Shown piece after piece: positions 28,833-37,290 of a stretch of 64,000 bases of DNA. The stretch spans positions 58,604-122,603 of the forward strand of contig SVHO01000001.1 of the NCBI GenBank assembly GCA_015055725.1. The letters run 5' to 3'. Below the pieces are notes generated by a model. It was given only the letters and a program-made list of their open reading frames with translations. It had not been told where the DNA came from and searched no databases. Position 1 is the stretch's first letter. Each line of letters begins with the position of its first letter. Origin of the DNA: Clostridiales bacterium (lineage in GTDB: Bacteria > Bacillota > Clostridia > Christensenellales > Borkfalkiaceae). Position numbers and translations under genes: made by a program.

Positions 28833-28874
28833 TCGCGAAATCGTCAAAAAAATCTCAAAAACAGTGGTTTTTAA

Positions 28875-28903
28875 TTGACGAAATGGGCAATAAATGGTAA
28901 AAT
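28875..28903 (+). promoter_or_regulatory. rpsL promoter
   Basis: TTGACG (28875-28880), 17-base spacer, TAAAAT (28898-28903). Confidence 0.78.
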
Positions 28904-28911
28904 AATAATTC

Positions 28912-28932
28912 GGCGGGTTGAGTAAACCCGCC
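28912..28932 (+). other. Hairpin at the start of the rpsL leader
   Basis: GGCGGGTT-GAGTA-AACCCGCC, an 8-bp GC-rich stem close to the predicted start site, not followed by T's, so not a terminator. AACGG...CCGTT forms another possible stem before the RBS. It may stabilise or regulate the str mRNA. Confidence 0.5.
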
Positions 28933-29007
28933 CACAAAAACGTTTCTAAGAACGGAAGTTTCCGAATCCGTTTTTCGAATATCCGAAATAAGTAAAGGAG
29001 GTGCGAT

Positions 29008-29379
29008 ATGCCTACAATTCAACAGTTAATCAGACAGGGTAGAACAAAAATCACTTACAAGTCAAAATCACCCGCTTTAGACGAATGTCCTCAAAAGCGT
29101 GGCGTTTGCTTGTCAGTCACCACGACGACGCCGAAAAAACCTAACTCGGCACTTCGTAAAATTGCCCGCGTTCGTTTGACCAACAAGGCCGAAGGTATCG
29201 TTTACATCCCCGGTGAAGGTCACAACCTTCAAGAACACAGCTCAGTTCTTATCCGTGGCGGAAGGGTAAAAGACTTACCTGGTGTTAGATACCACATTAT
29301 TCGTGGCGCTCTTGATACTGCCGGCGTTGCAAAACGCAGACAAGCAAGGTCAAAATACGGCGCAAAAAGACCTAAATAA
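29008..29379 (+). CDS. rpsL: 30S ribosomal protein S12
   Basis: 123 residues. [12 protein letters not shown], the decoding-loop [11 protein letters not shown] with wild-type lysines, and the C-terminal [10 protein letters not shown] are diagnostic. S12 monitors codon-anticodon fit in the A site. AAAGGAGG RBS. It is the first gene of the str operon, but rpsG is separated by an unusually long 208-base spacer. Confidence 0.99.
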   Translation: MPTIQQLIRQGRTKITYKSKSPALDECPQKRGVCLSVTTTTPKKPNSALRKIARVRLTNKAEGIVYIPGEGHNLQEHSSVLIRGGRVKDLPGVRYHIIRGALDTAGVAKRRQARSKYGAKRPK

Positions 29380-29397
29380 GTTTAACTTTTTAACAGC

Positions 29398-29563
29398 AGG
29401 TTAGGCTTAGAAACACCTACTTATAATCGGAATTCGGAAAATTAACCCGATTTGGTAGGCAGTATGTCGAAAGACAGAAGGTTCGCTACCCCTTGGGGCA
29501 AGCGATAGCTGTACTAAAAACAAGGGTTTACCCTTAATCGAAAAGCGCAAGCGTTAGTTGCGC
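29398..29563 (+). other. Multi-hairpin spacer between rpsL and rpsG
   Basis: Consecutive inverted repeats: AGGT...ACCT (about 29398-29418); AATCGG...CCGATT (29425-29452); GGTAG...CTACC (29454-29490) enclosing TGTC-GAAA-GACA; AAGGGT-TT-ACCCTT (29522-29535); GCGCAA...TTGCGC (29545-29563), which ends 10 bases before the rpsG RBS (AAAGGAGG, 29571-29578). CCCCTTGGGG at 29489-29498 is an alternative pairing with the CTACC arm. No promoter or ORF is convincing. It is probably an RNA regulatory element, maybe an S7-binding autoregulatory site. Confidence 0.55.
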
Positions 29564-29587
29564 AAAAATTAAAGGAGGATTTTAGTT

Positions 29588-30058
29588 ATGCCGAGAAGAG
29601 GCAATATTGCAAAAAGAGACGTTTTGCCCGATCCCGTGTACAATGACAAGGTTGTGACCAAACTTATCAACCAAGTTATGTTAGACGGTAAAAAGGGTAT
29701 TGCGCAAGGCATCGTTTACGAAGCGTTTACCACTGCTTCTGAAAAGGTTGGTTCAGACCCTAAGGAAATGTTCGTTCAAGCGCTTGGCAACATTATGCCT
29801 ATGGTAGAAGTTAAAGCAAGGAGAGTTGGTGGTGCTAACTATCAAGTACCTATCGAAATCCGCGCTGAAAGAAGACAAACACTCGCAATCAGATGGTTGG
29901 TTGCAGCTGCGCGTAAGAGAGGCGAAAGAGAAATGGCTCAAAGATTAGCCGCTGAACTCGTTGACGCTTTCAATAATACTGGTAGCGCAGTTAAGAAGAA
30001 AGAAGATACACACAGAATGGCGGAAGCAAACAAAGCGTTCGCACATTACAGATTTTAA
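29588..30058 (+). CDS. rpsG: 30S ribosomal protein S7
   Basis: 156 residues. It has the N terminus [20 protein letters not shown], the [14 protein letters not shown] beta hairpin and the C-terminal [10 protein letters not shown]7 nucleates assembly of the 30S head and, in other bacteria, represses its own operon by binding the spacer upstream. GGAGG RBS; fusA starts 15 bases after the stop. Confidence 0.99.
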   Translation: MPRRGNIAKRDVLPDPVYNDKVVTKLINQVMLDGKKGIAQGIVYEAFTTASEKVGSDPKEMFVQALGNIMPMVEVKARRVGGANYQVPIEIRAERRQTLAIRWLVAAARKRGEREMAQRLAAELVDAFNNTGSAVKKKEDTHRMAEANKAFAHYRF

Positions 30059-30073
30059 TTTGGGAGAAACATT

Positions 30074-32143
30074 ATGCCGAGAGATTTTGATTTGGGTGTG
30101 ACCAGAAATATAGGTATAATGGCGCACATTGACGCAGGTAAAACCACCACCACCGAACGTATTTTGTTCTACACGGGTAAAACCCACAAGTTAGGCGAAA
30201 CTCACGAAGGTGGCGCTACTATGGACTGGATGGTTCAAGAACAAGAACGTGGTATCACTATTACGTCTGCTGCGACCACTTGCTATTGGAAGGGACACCG
30301 TATAAACATTATTGACACCCCCGGACACGTTGACTTTACCGTTGAAGTTGAAAGGTCACTCCGTGTTCTTGACGGTGCTGTTGCAACTTTCTGCGCTAAG
30401 GGCGGTGTTGAACCCCAAAGTGAAACGGTATGGCGTCAGGCGGACAAATATAAAGTTCCCCGTATCGCTTATATCAATAAAATGGATATTAACGGTGCTA
30501 ACTATGATAACGCTGTTAATATGATGAGAGAAAGACTTCACACCAATCCACTTCCTATCGTTCTTCCGATAGGTAAAGAAGAAACTTTCAAAGGTATCGT
30601 AGACGTTATCACGAGAAAGGCTTATATCTATCTTGACGATTTAGGAAGAGAAATCGACGTGACGGACGTTCCTGCTGACATGAAAGATAAGGTTGAAGAA
30701 TGCAGGTCGCAAGTAGTTGAAGTTGCTGCCGAAATGGACGATGCTCTTATGGAAAAATATTTCGAAGAAGGTGACCTTTCTATCGAAGAAATTAAAAAGG
30801 GCTTGCGTGCTGCAACTCTTGCTATGAGAGTGACCCCCGTTCTTTGCGGTTCTTCTTATAAAAATAAAGGCGTTCAAAACCTTTTGGACGCAGTTGTTGA
30901 TTATCTCCCCAGTCCTTTAGACGTTGGTGCTGTAAGTGGCGTTAATATGAAAGGCGAAGATGCAAGTAGAGAACCTGGTGACGACCAACCTTTCAGCGGT
31001 TTGGCGTTCAAGATTATGACCGACCCGTTTGTTGGTAAGCTCGCTTTCTTCCGTGCTTATTCAGGTGTTTTGAAAACTGGTTCTTACGTTTATAACAGCG
31101 TAAAAGGTAAAAAGGAAAGGGTTGCACGTATTCTTCGTATGCATGCTAACCACAGGGAAGAAGTTGACGCAGTTTACTCAGGTGAAATTTGTGCTCTTGT
31201 AGGTTTAAAAGATACCACCACAGGCGATACGCTTTGTGACGAAAATAACCAAATTATCCTTGAACAAATGGAATTCCCAGACCCCGTTATCGAAGTTGCT
31301 ATTGAACCTAAAACCAAAGCAGGTCAAGAAAAAATGGGCTTTGCTCTTGCAAAACTTGCTGAAGAAGACCCCACGTTCAAAACTCATACCGATACCGAAA
31401 CTGGTCAAACCATTATCGCAGGTATGGGCGAACTTCACCTTGAAATTATCGTTGACAGATTGCTCCGCGAATTTAGGGTAGAAGCAAACGTTGGTAAACC
31501 CCAAGTTTCTTATAAGGAAACTATTCGTCAAGCAGTTGAAGCAGAAGGTTTATTCAAACGTCAATCTGGTGGTCACGGTCAATACGGACATTGTAAGATT
31601 CGTCTTGAACCGCAAGAACCTGGTAAAGGATATGAATTTATTGACGAAACCGTTGGTGGCTCTATTCCTAAGGAATTTATCCAACCTATTAACAAAGGTA
31701 TTATGGAAGCGGCTAAAAACGGTATTCTTGCTGGATATGAAGTAGTTGACTTTAAGGTCACTGTTTACGACGGTAGTTATCACGACGTTGACTCGTCTGA
31801 AATGGCGTTTAAGATTGCTGGTTCAATGGCTCTTAAAGACGGTCTTGCAAAAGCAAAGAGCGTTCTCTTAGAACCAATTATGAAAGTTGAAATCGTGACG
31901 CCTGACGATTACTTTGGTGATCTTATGGGCAACGTGACTGCTCGCCGTGGTATTATTCAAGGCACGGACGATAGAAACGGTGTTAAAGTTATCGATGCAC
32001 ATATTCCGCTTTCGGAAATGTTCGGTTATGCAACCGACTTGCGTTCAAGAACACAAGGTAGAGGCAACTACACAATGCAATTCTCACATTATTCTGAAGT
32101 ACCGAAATCGGTTGCTGAAAAGATAATGGGTAAAAAAGCGTAA
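30074..32143 (+). CDS. fusA: Elongation factor G
   Basis: 689 residues. The GTPase motifs are G1 [10 protein letters not shown]3 DTPGHVDF and G4 NKMD. Domains II-V follow, with the [12 protein letters not shown] loop in domain IV. EF-G moves tRNA and mRNA during translocation. No second fusA copy is seen. It is the third gene of the str operon; tuf has its own promoter downstream. Confidence 0.99.
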   Translation: MPRDFDLGVTRNIGIMAHIDAGKTTTTERILFYTGKTHKLGETHEGGATMDWMVQEQERGITITSAATTCYWKGHRINIIDTPGHVDFTVEVERSLRVLDGAVATFCAKGGVEPQSETVWRQADKYKVPRIAYINKMDINGANYDNAVNMMRERLHTNPLPIVLPIGKEETFKGIVDVITRKAYIYLDDLGREIDVTDVPADMKDKVEECRSQVVEVAAEMDDALMEKYFEEGDLSIEEIKKGLRAATLAMRVTPVLCGSSYKNKGVQNLLDAVVDYLPSPLDVGAVSGVNMKGEDASREPGDDQPFSGLAFKIMTDPFVGKLAFFRAYSGVLKTGSYVYNSVKGKKERVARILRMHANHREEVDAVYSGEICALVGLKDTTTGDTLCDENNQIILEQMEFPDPVIEVAIEPKTKAGQEKMGFALAKLAEEDPTFKTHTDTETGQTIIAGMGELHLEIIVDRLLREFRVEANVGKPQVSYKETIRQAVEAEGLFKRQSGGHGQYGHCKIRLEPQEPGKGYEFIDETVGGSIPKEFIQPINKGIMEAAKNGILAGYEVVDFKVTVYDGSYHDVDSSEMAFKIAGSMALKDGLAKAKSVLLEPIMKVEIVTPDDYFGDLMGNVTARRGIIQGTDDRNGVKVIDAHIPLSEMFGYATDLRSRTQGRGNYTMQFSHYSEVPKSVAEKIMGKKA

Positions 32144-32150
32144 TTAACTG

Positions 32151-32179
32151 TTGACAATTATATAAATTTATTGTAAAAT
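32151..32179 (+). promoter_or_regulatory. tuf promoter
   Basis: TTGACA (32151-32156), 17-base spacer, TAAAAT (32174-32179), followed by an A/T-rich leader of about 80 bases. Confidence 0.85.
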
Positions 32180-32268
32180 AAGATTACGTTTTAGTAAAAA
32201 TTATTAAAAAAATAAAAAATTAAAAATTAAAAAAATATTATCATTTTGAATTTTTGGAGGAAACAATA

Positions 32269-33486
32269 ATGGCAAAGGCTAAATTTGACAGAAGCAAACC
32301 GCACATTAACATCGGTACTATCGGTCACGTTGACCACGGCAAAACCACCCTTACCGCTGCTATCACCATGACGATGGCTGCTAAGGGTCAAGCTGCTAAA
32401 ATGAGATACGACGAAATCGATAAGGCACCAGAAGAAAAGGCACGTGGTATTACAATTAATACCTCACACGTTGAGTATCAAACTGATGCACGTCACTATG
32501 CACACGTTGACTGCCCCGGACACGCTGACTACGTTAAGAACATGATTACCGGTGCTGCACAAATGGACGGCGCAATCCTCGTAGTTGCTGCTACCGACGG
32601 TCCTATGCCCCAAACCAGAGAACACATTCTTCTTGCTCGTCAAGTAGGTGTTCCTTACATCGTAGTTTTCATGAACAAATGTGACCAACTCGATGACCCT
32701 GAACTTTTGGAACTCGTTGAAATGGAAATCCGTGAACTTCTTTCTGAATACGGCTTCCCTGGCGACGATACCCCAATCATTAAGGGTTCTGCTCTTAAAG
32801 CTCTCGAATGCGCTCAAGCAGGTGAAGGCGATGCAGTTCTCAATGCACCCGAAACCCAATGCATTAAAGAACTTATGGATGCAGTTGATTCTTATATTCC
32901 TACTCCTGAACGTGACGAAGCTAAACCCTTCCTTCTCCCTGTAGAAGACGTATTCACCATTTCTGGTCGTGGTACCGTTGCTACCGGCCGTGTAGAACGT
33001 GGTGTTGCACACGTTAACGACCCTGCTGAAATCGTTGGTCTTTCAGAAGAAAGCAGAAATACCGTTATTACTGGTCTTGAAATGTTCCGTAAACTTCTTG
33101 ACGAAGCACAAGCTGGTGACAACGTTGGTGCTCTTCTCCGTGGTATTGACAAAAAAGATATCGAACGTGGTCAAGTAATTGCTAAACCTGGCACGGTTAA
33201 ACCTCACACCTCATTCAAAGGTCAAGTGTATATCCTTACCAAAGAAGAAGGTGGCCGTCACACCCCGTTCTTCAACAACTATCGTCCTCAATTCTATTTC
33301 AGAACTACCGACGTTACTGGTTCAATCAAACTTCCTGAAGGCGTAGAAATGGTTATGCCTGGTGACAACATCGAAATGGATGTTGAACTCATCACCCCAA
33401 TCGCTATGGAAGAAGGTCTCCGCTTCGCTATCCGTGAAGGTGGCAGAACCGTTGGTTCAGGCGTTGTTGCTAAAATCGTTAAATAA
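32269..33486 (+). CDS. tuf: Elongation factor Tu
   Basis: 405 residues. The G1 loop GHVDHGKTT, the switch segment [17 protein letters not shown]3 DCPGHADY and G4 NKCDQLDD are all present. EF-Tu delivers aminoacyl-tRNA. I use the ATG at 32269 (GGAGG 9 bases before); an in-frame start at 32254 precedes the RBS. The Cys in NKCDQ and DCPGH is typical of the family. Confidence 0.99.
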   Translation: MAKAKFDRSKPHINIGTIGHVDHGKTTLTAAITMTMAAKGQAAKMRYDEIDKAPEEKARGITINTSHVEYQTDARHYAHVDCPGHADYVKNMITGAAQMDGAILVVAATDGPMPQTREHILLARQVGVPYIVVFMNKCDQLDDPELLELVEMEIRELLSEYGFPGDDTPIIKGSALKALECAQAGEGDAVLNAPETQCIKELMDAVDSYIPTPERDEAKPFLLPVEDVFTISGRGTVATGRVERGVAHVNDPAEIVGLSEESRNTVITGLEMFRKLLDEAQAGDNVGALLRGIDKKDIERGQVIAKPGTVKPHTSFKGQVYILTKEEGGRHTPFFNNYRPQFYFRTTDVTGSIKLPEGVEMVMPGDNIEMDVELITPIAMEEGLRFAIREGGRTVGSGVVAKIVK

Positions 33487-33516
33487 TTAGTGGTTTTAGA
33501 AAAAACTTAAAAACAT

Positions 33517-33543
33517 AAAGGCACAGTTTACTGTGCCTTTTTT
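33517..33543 (+). terminator. Terminator of tuf
   Basis: AAAGGCACAG pairs with CTGTGCCTTT, followed by T's. Confidence 0.92.
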
Positions 33544-33553
33544 GTATCTAAAC

Positions 33554-33584
33554 AAAAACACACCAGGTTTACTAGTGTGTTTTT
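33554..33584. terminator. Second hairpin between tuf and the SDR gene
   Basis: AAAAACACAC pairs with GTGTGTTTTT. It is symmetrical, so it can serve as a terminator for the minus-strand SDR gene or a backup for tuf. Confidence 0.75.
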
Positions 33585-33596
33585 ATTATAAATTGA

Positions 33597-34370
33597 TTAA
33601 TCGCCTTTTTTGAGAGTTTTTGCGCTAATAGACGCAACGAATTTTCGTGAGAAAAATCTTGGTGCAAATGCTGTTAATTTATTTACAAAGCCATATATTG
33701 CGATTCGTTTGCCTTTTATTGATTTTTTGTAAGCAAAATTTGCAATTTTTTCTGCGGAAACGGGCTTAATTTTCTTGAAAGTCCAGTCGTTTTTGGCTTT
33801 TTCAACAAAGCCAGAGATAAACGGGCCTGGGCAAAGAGCCAAAACTTTAACTTTAGTTTTTCTTAATTCGTGTGAGATAGATTCAGAAAAATTAAGAACG
33901 AACGCTTTACTTGCGTGATAAGTGCACATATACGGGCCGGGAACGAAACTTGCAAGTGAACTTACGTTGATAATTCGCCCTTTATTATTTTTTATCATAT
34001 CGTTAATAAATACGCGGGTGAAATAAACAAGTGCGGAACAGTTGACTGCAATCATTTGCATTTGCAAATCTATGTCCATATCCTTGAAATCCGTGCGGTC
34101 ACCAAATCCCGCGCCGTTTATAAGGTTTGTGACCACGTAGCCTTTATTTTTACAATAATCGTAAACCTTTTTGCACTCTGCTTTAGATGATAAATCTGCG
34201 CTAACGAAATCAACTGAAACGGCGTAAGTTTTTTCTATTTCGGTTTTAAGTTTTGCTAATTTTTCTTCTGAAGTTGAAACAAGCAAAAGATTGTTGCCGT
34301 TTTTAGCGTAAATATCGCAAAAAGCCTTGCCTAAACCACCCGTTGCACCTGTTATAAGCGTAATTTCCAT
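33597..34370 (-). CDS. Short-chain dehydrogenase/reductase
   Basis: 257 residues. The classical SDR elements are present: TGATGGLGK (NAD(P) binding), NGAG, the active-site Ser in NVSSLAS, and YHASK (catalytic Tyr and Lys). The C-terminal half carries a basic, hydrophobic tail. Many homologues of this length act on ketones or fatty-acyl substrates; the substrate cannot be told. Monocistronic, RBS GGGGG, with no enzyme genes nearby to suggest a pathway. Confidence 0.9.
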   Translation of the reverse strand: MEITLITGATGGLGKAFCDIYAKNGNNLLLVSTSEEKLAKLKTEIEKTYAVSVDFVSADLSSKAECKKVYDYCKNKGYVVTNLINGAGFGDRTDFKDMDIDLQMQMIAVNCSALVYFTRVFINDMIKNNKGRIINVSSLASFVPGPYMCTYHASKAFVLNFSESISHELRKTKVKVLALCPGPFISGFVEKAKNDWTFKKIKPVSAEKIANFAYKKSIKGKRIAIYGFVNKLTAFAPRFFSRKFVASISAKTLKKGD

Positions 34371-34413
34371 AATAACCCCCGATATTTAATATGTTTAAAA
34401 ATATTTTATATAT

Positions 34414-34451
34414 AAAGATACAGCCCGTCCAACCGGACAGGCTGTATCTTT
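34414..34451 (-). terminator. Terminator of hup
   Basis: AAAGATACAGCC pairs with GGCTGTATCTTT around a smaller TCC/GGA pairing. It has a T-rich tail on the minus strand. Confidence 0.85.
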
Positions 34452-34464
34452 ATTAGAATAAATT

Positions 34465-34737
34465 TTAATTGAAAGAATCTTTATATGCTTTGCCGAACTT
34501 AAATGCCGGAATTTTGGTTGCAGAAATTCTAATTGGTTCGCCAGTTTTGGGGTTAAATCCGTCTCTTTCAGGTTTTTCCTTAATTTCGAAAGAACCGAAA
34601 CCAGAAATTTGGATTTTTTCACCTTTCTTAAGTCCTTCAGTTATTGCGTCAATAAGACTATCAAGTGCGATTGATGCGTCCTTTAACGTAATTCCTGCGT
34701 TGTTTGCCATTGCCCTTATCAATTCATTTTTATTCAT
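34465..34737 (-). CDS. hup: DNA-binding protein HU
   Basis: 90 residues. The start MNKNELIRAMANNAGITLKD, the GFGSFEIKEKPERDGFNPKTG beta arm with the RDGFNPKTGEPI tip and the final KFGKAYKDSFN match HU. It bends and compacts DNA as a dimer. ATG 34737 is used because GGAGGG lies just upstream; a longer in-frame start has no RBS. Monocistronic. Confidence 0.97.
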   Translation of the reverse strand: MNKNELIRAMANNAGITLKDASIALDSLIDAITEGLKKGEKIQISGFGSFEIKEKPERDGFNPKTGEPIRISATKIPAFKFGKAYKDSFN

Positions 34738-34873
34738 CACAAAACCCTCCAAGTTTTTATATATTGATTATATCACATTTACGGAATTTTTCAAGGGGTT
34801 TTTAAAAATTTTTGTCAAAAAATGCGCATTTTTTACATTTTTTCGCGATTTTAGCCTTAAAAAGCCCTTTTAC

Positions 34874-34902
34874 TTGACAATTATCTTTTACGTGCTTAAT
34901 AT
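34874..34902 (+). promoter_or_regulatory. Promoter of the gene at 34930
   Basis: TTGACA (34874-34879), 17-base spacer, TAATAT (34897-34902). Confidence 0.8.
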
Positions 34903-34929
34903 TTATTCGTAAAAAAAGGGGGGGTACTT

Positions 34930-36036
34930 GTGCTCAATAAAAGGGTTAACGTATGTTTATTAGACGAAGATTTTGAAAGTTTTAGGCAAGTTATTTGCGA
35001 TAAATCGCCTTTTTCAAGGGTTTTATTAGTTGCGCTTAAAAGTGATTTTAAGGAGAAAGGACAAATCATATTTGAGCAAATTAAAAAAACGTCTAACAAA
35101 ATTATTAGCGTTATATTTGAAGATGATTTTGTGTTCTCAATCGAAAGCGTTTGTGGTTTGTTTAACGCGCCCGAAGACGTTAGGCTTATAATTTCAATTA
35201 GTGATAAATTATCAAACCTTGCTTCTTATTTTGCTCAAATTAAAAATATTCCGTTGGTTGTAATTTCAAGCGGGTGGAAAGATTGTTTATTTGACAATAA
35301 GTTGTTTATAAAAAACGGCGGTAAACGTGATTATTTTCTTTGTGACGTTGAAAGGTTTATTTACTTAAATAAGTTTTTTTTAAACGATATTGACGCGTAT
35401 TCTTTTTTGTGCGCTGAAAAGTTTAAGTTATTAGATATTTTTATTACTTGCGAATTTACTTCGTTGTCGTGCGATAAATTGCTCTTTGAAAGATATTATA
35501 AATCTTTAAATTGTTTTGAAGAAATACTGTTTAATAAAAATAGTGATAAAAACAAAAAAGAAATATTTATAAACTTAATAGGTGAAGGATATAACTTTTA
35601 TTTGAGTTTATCTATGCAAGTGTTAGTGGCATTACAAGTGGTTAATTGTTTTAAGCAAGTAGATAATCTTAACAAGTTATTTATGGCAGAGCATATGATA
35701 AATTTTGTTTATAAAGGTTTAAAAAATGGTGCAAGCAAAGCAATTGATTATAACGTTAAAACGGAAGAAGTTTCTAAAATAACGTCAATTTGCCAACAAG
35801 AAGTTATGGAAAACTTCTTAAAACAAATTAAAAAAGTTAAAACAGAAAAAGATAAAGAAATTTTTATAGATTTAATCTCTAAAGGTAAAGATTTTGTTAG
35901 TAAAGCGATTGAAAAGGTAAAAGAATTGGGGGCAAGAAAAGTTGTTTTAAATGCAAACGACGTAAAATTATTAGAAGTTTGTGGCGATACACCGTTAGGA
36001 ATGAATTTTTTAAGCGTTTTTAGAGAAATAATATAA
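34930..36036 (+). CDS. Divergent protein resembling glycerol-1-phosphate dehydrogenase / DHQ-synthase fold, probably not catalytic
   Basis: 368 residues, GTG start after a run of seven G. I do not recognise it by full motif. The first half alternates strands and helices as in the Rossmann-like lobe of iron-ADH/AraM/DHQ synthase proteins: VLLVALKSDF, then DVRLIISISDKLSNLASYFA and PLVVISSG, which would align with the GGGS-D-K region but has no glycine triplet. In the second half AEHMINFVYKGL looks like the EHLISH metal helix of G1P dehydrogenases with the second His lost. The family guess is inference and could be wrong. No signal peptide. A terminator hairpin at 36064-36101 follows. Confidence 0.4.
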   Translation: MLNKRVNVCLLDEDFESFRQVICDKSPFSRVLLVALKSDFKEKGQIIFEQIKKTSNKIISVIFEDDFVFSIESVCGLFNAPEDVRLIISISDKLSNLASYFAQIKNIPLVVISSGWKDCLFDNKLFIKNGGKRDYFLCDVERFIYLNKFFLNDIDAYSFLCAEKFKLLDIFITCEFTSLSCDKLLFERYYKSLNCFEEILFNKNSDKNKKEIFINLIGEGYNFYLSLSMQVLVALQVVNCFKQVDNLNKLFMAEHMINFVYKGLKNGASKAIDYNVKTEEVSKITSICQQEVMENFLKQIKKVKTEKDKEIFIDLISKGKDFVSKAIEKVKELGARKVVLNANDVKLLEVCGDTPLGMNFLSVFREII

Positions 36037-36063
36037 AAAGGTATAAAAAAGCAATTTAGAGTT

Positions 36064-36101
36064 AATACTCTCCGTGCAGATTTTACGGAGAGTATTTTTT
36101 T
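36064..36101 (+). terminator. Terminator whose T-run abuts the next ATG and whose arm holds its RBS
   Basis: AATACTCTCCGT (36064-36075) pairs with ACGGAGAGTATT (36085-36096), 12 perfect pairs, followed by T's up to base 36101; the ATG of the next gene is 36102. GGAG (36087-36090) within the 3' arm is the only Shine-Dalgarno sequence for that gene. Confidence 0.85.
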
Positions 36102-36515
36102 ATGCTTAAAAAAATTTTTATAATCGTTATTTCGTTTATATGCGTTTTGAGTATAGGGTTATTTAATAGAACGTCAATTTTTTCAGAATATTCAAACGCG
36201 TTTGAAATTTGCTTTAACCGTGCAAGTTCAAGTGAAAGCATCTTTTCCGTAAAGAAAGGCGAGTTTATTTTTCTTGATAACGTTGCGGGAGAAAGTTTTA
36301 GCACCACAGCACAAGATTTTAATCTTGATAACTTTTTAAATAAGTTTAACGCGCGAATAGTTATGGTTGAAAAATTAGAAAACGGCGTTTCTTATTACGC
36401 TTATTCACCAACGATAAAATATAAGGCACAAATTTTAGACAAAACGGTTAACTTACAAGTTTTCGTTGGAGAAAAAGTGACGGTTGGAAGTCCGTTTATT
36501 TTTGGAAGTTTTTAA
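36102..36515 (+). CDS. Small secreted or membrane-anchored protein of unknown family
   Basis: 137 residues. The N-terminal segment (MLKKIFIIVISFICVLSIGL) is a signal or membrane anchor; the rest is a small mixed alpha/beta domain ending ...TVGSPFIFGSF. I do not recognise it. The gene lies directly before a SpoIIQ-like M23 gene, and proteins of the YwmB type also sit in such sporulation neighbourhoods, which is a weak hint at most. The start has its only RBS (GGAG) in the stem of the terminator at 36064-36101, so translation from readthrough transcripts should be poor. Confidence 0.6.
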   Translation: MLKKIFIIVISFICVLSIGLFNRTSIFSEYSNAFEICFNRASSSESIFSVKKGEFIFLDNVAGESFSTTAQDFNLDNFLNKFNARIVMVEKLENGVSYYAYSPTIKYKAQILDKTVNLQVFVGEKVTVGSPFIFGSF

Positions 36516-36577
36516 AAACACGTATAAAAAATTTATTTTTTGATAATAACCGAATAAAAGAAAAGGAGAAATAAAAA

Positions 36578-37225
36578 ATGAAAAAATCGAACGCAAAGAT
36601 TTTAAACTTCATAAGAAGAAACGCGCTGTATTTAATTCTTGCGCTATGCATTTTGGCTGTTGGGCTTTCGGTCACCGTTATGCTTATAAAACAAAGCAAC
36701 GAATTGTCGTTAAACGCGGATACCTCTATTGAAGAGCCGTTGCCTGATGACGAACAGGGTACGGGCGCAACAAATCCTGATACGGACGTTGAACCAGTAA
36801 TTAAACCCGTCACCTTTATTATGCCCGTCAACAATCCCACGTCAATAGGTGCTTATAGCGAAACGATGGTGTGGTGCAGTACGATGGGTAGATTTGAATC
36901 ACACATGGCGATAGACTTTTTTGCACAAGAAGGGGAGTCTGTACTTGCCGTTTACGACGGCGTAGTAGAAAGTGTTGAAAGCACTTTATTAGAAGGTGTC
37001 ACGGTTGTTTTAGACCACGGAAACGGGCTTAAAACCATTTATAACTCTCTTGCAGATATTGATGGGGTTTCGGTTGGGCAAACTGTTAAGCAAGGGCAAA
37101 TTATAGGCGAAGTTTCAGTTTCAAATAGACAAGAATATAAAGACGGCGCGCATTTGCACTTTGAGGTTAAAGAAAACGGACAAACTATAGACCCCGTTAA
37201 ATATCTTTCAATTGACGAAAAATAA
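36578..37225 (+). CDS. spoIIQ: M23 peptidase-domain membrane protein, SpoIIQ-like
   Basis: 215 residues. One N-terminal membrane span (residues about 15-38), a linker rich in Asp/Glu/Pro, then a LytM/M23 domain. Zinc-ligand motifs SHMAIDFF (HxxxD) and HLHFEV are both intact; Bacillus SpoIIQ has lost them, clostridial ones often have not. In sporulation SpoIIQ anchors the forespore side of the SpoIIIAH-SpoIIQ channel. The size and topology fit SpoIIQ, but a vegetative cell-wall endopeptidase is possible. RBS AAAAGGAG. The gene order YwmB-like/M23 with no spoIID next to it is atypical. Confidence 0.72.
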   Translation: MKKSNAKILNFIRRNALYLILALCILAVGLSVTVMLIKQSNELSLNADTSIEEPLPDDEQGTGATNPDTDVEPVIKPVTFIMPVNNPTSIGAYSETMVWCSTMGRFESHMAIDFFAQEGESVLAVYDGVVESVESTLLEGVTVVLDHGNGLKTIYNSLADIDGVSVGQTVKQGQIIGEVSVSNRQEYKDGAHLHFEVKENGQTIDPVKYLSIDEK

Positions 37226-37245
37226 AATTATAGAATAACTAAATT

Positions 37246-37290
37246 AAATTCCGAATAAAATATGTTAACACTTTTATTCGGAGTTTTTTT
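37246..37290 (+). terminator. Terminator whose T-run abuts the M1 peptidase ATG and whose arm holds its RBS
   Basis: AAATTCCGAATAAAA (37246-37260) pairs with TTTTATTCGGAGTTT (37272-37286) with one T-G pair and an 11-base loop; T's run to 37290 and the ATG is at 37291. The GGAG (37280-37283) that serves as Shine-Dalgarno sequence is in the stem, 7 bases before the ATG. Confidence 0.85.

Noticed and set aside
32464..33012. 182-codon open frame on the minus strand
   Set aside because: It is antisense to tuf, whose conserved codons generate long reverse frames. No motif or RBS.
34914..34924. Poly-A/poly-G run as a phase-variable tract
   Set aside because: Seven G's lie before the GTG start and act as a ribosome binding site; a length change would not alter the reading frame.
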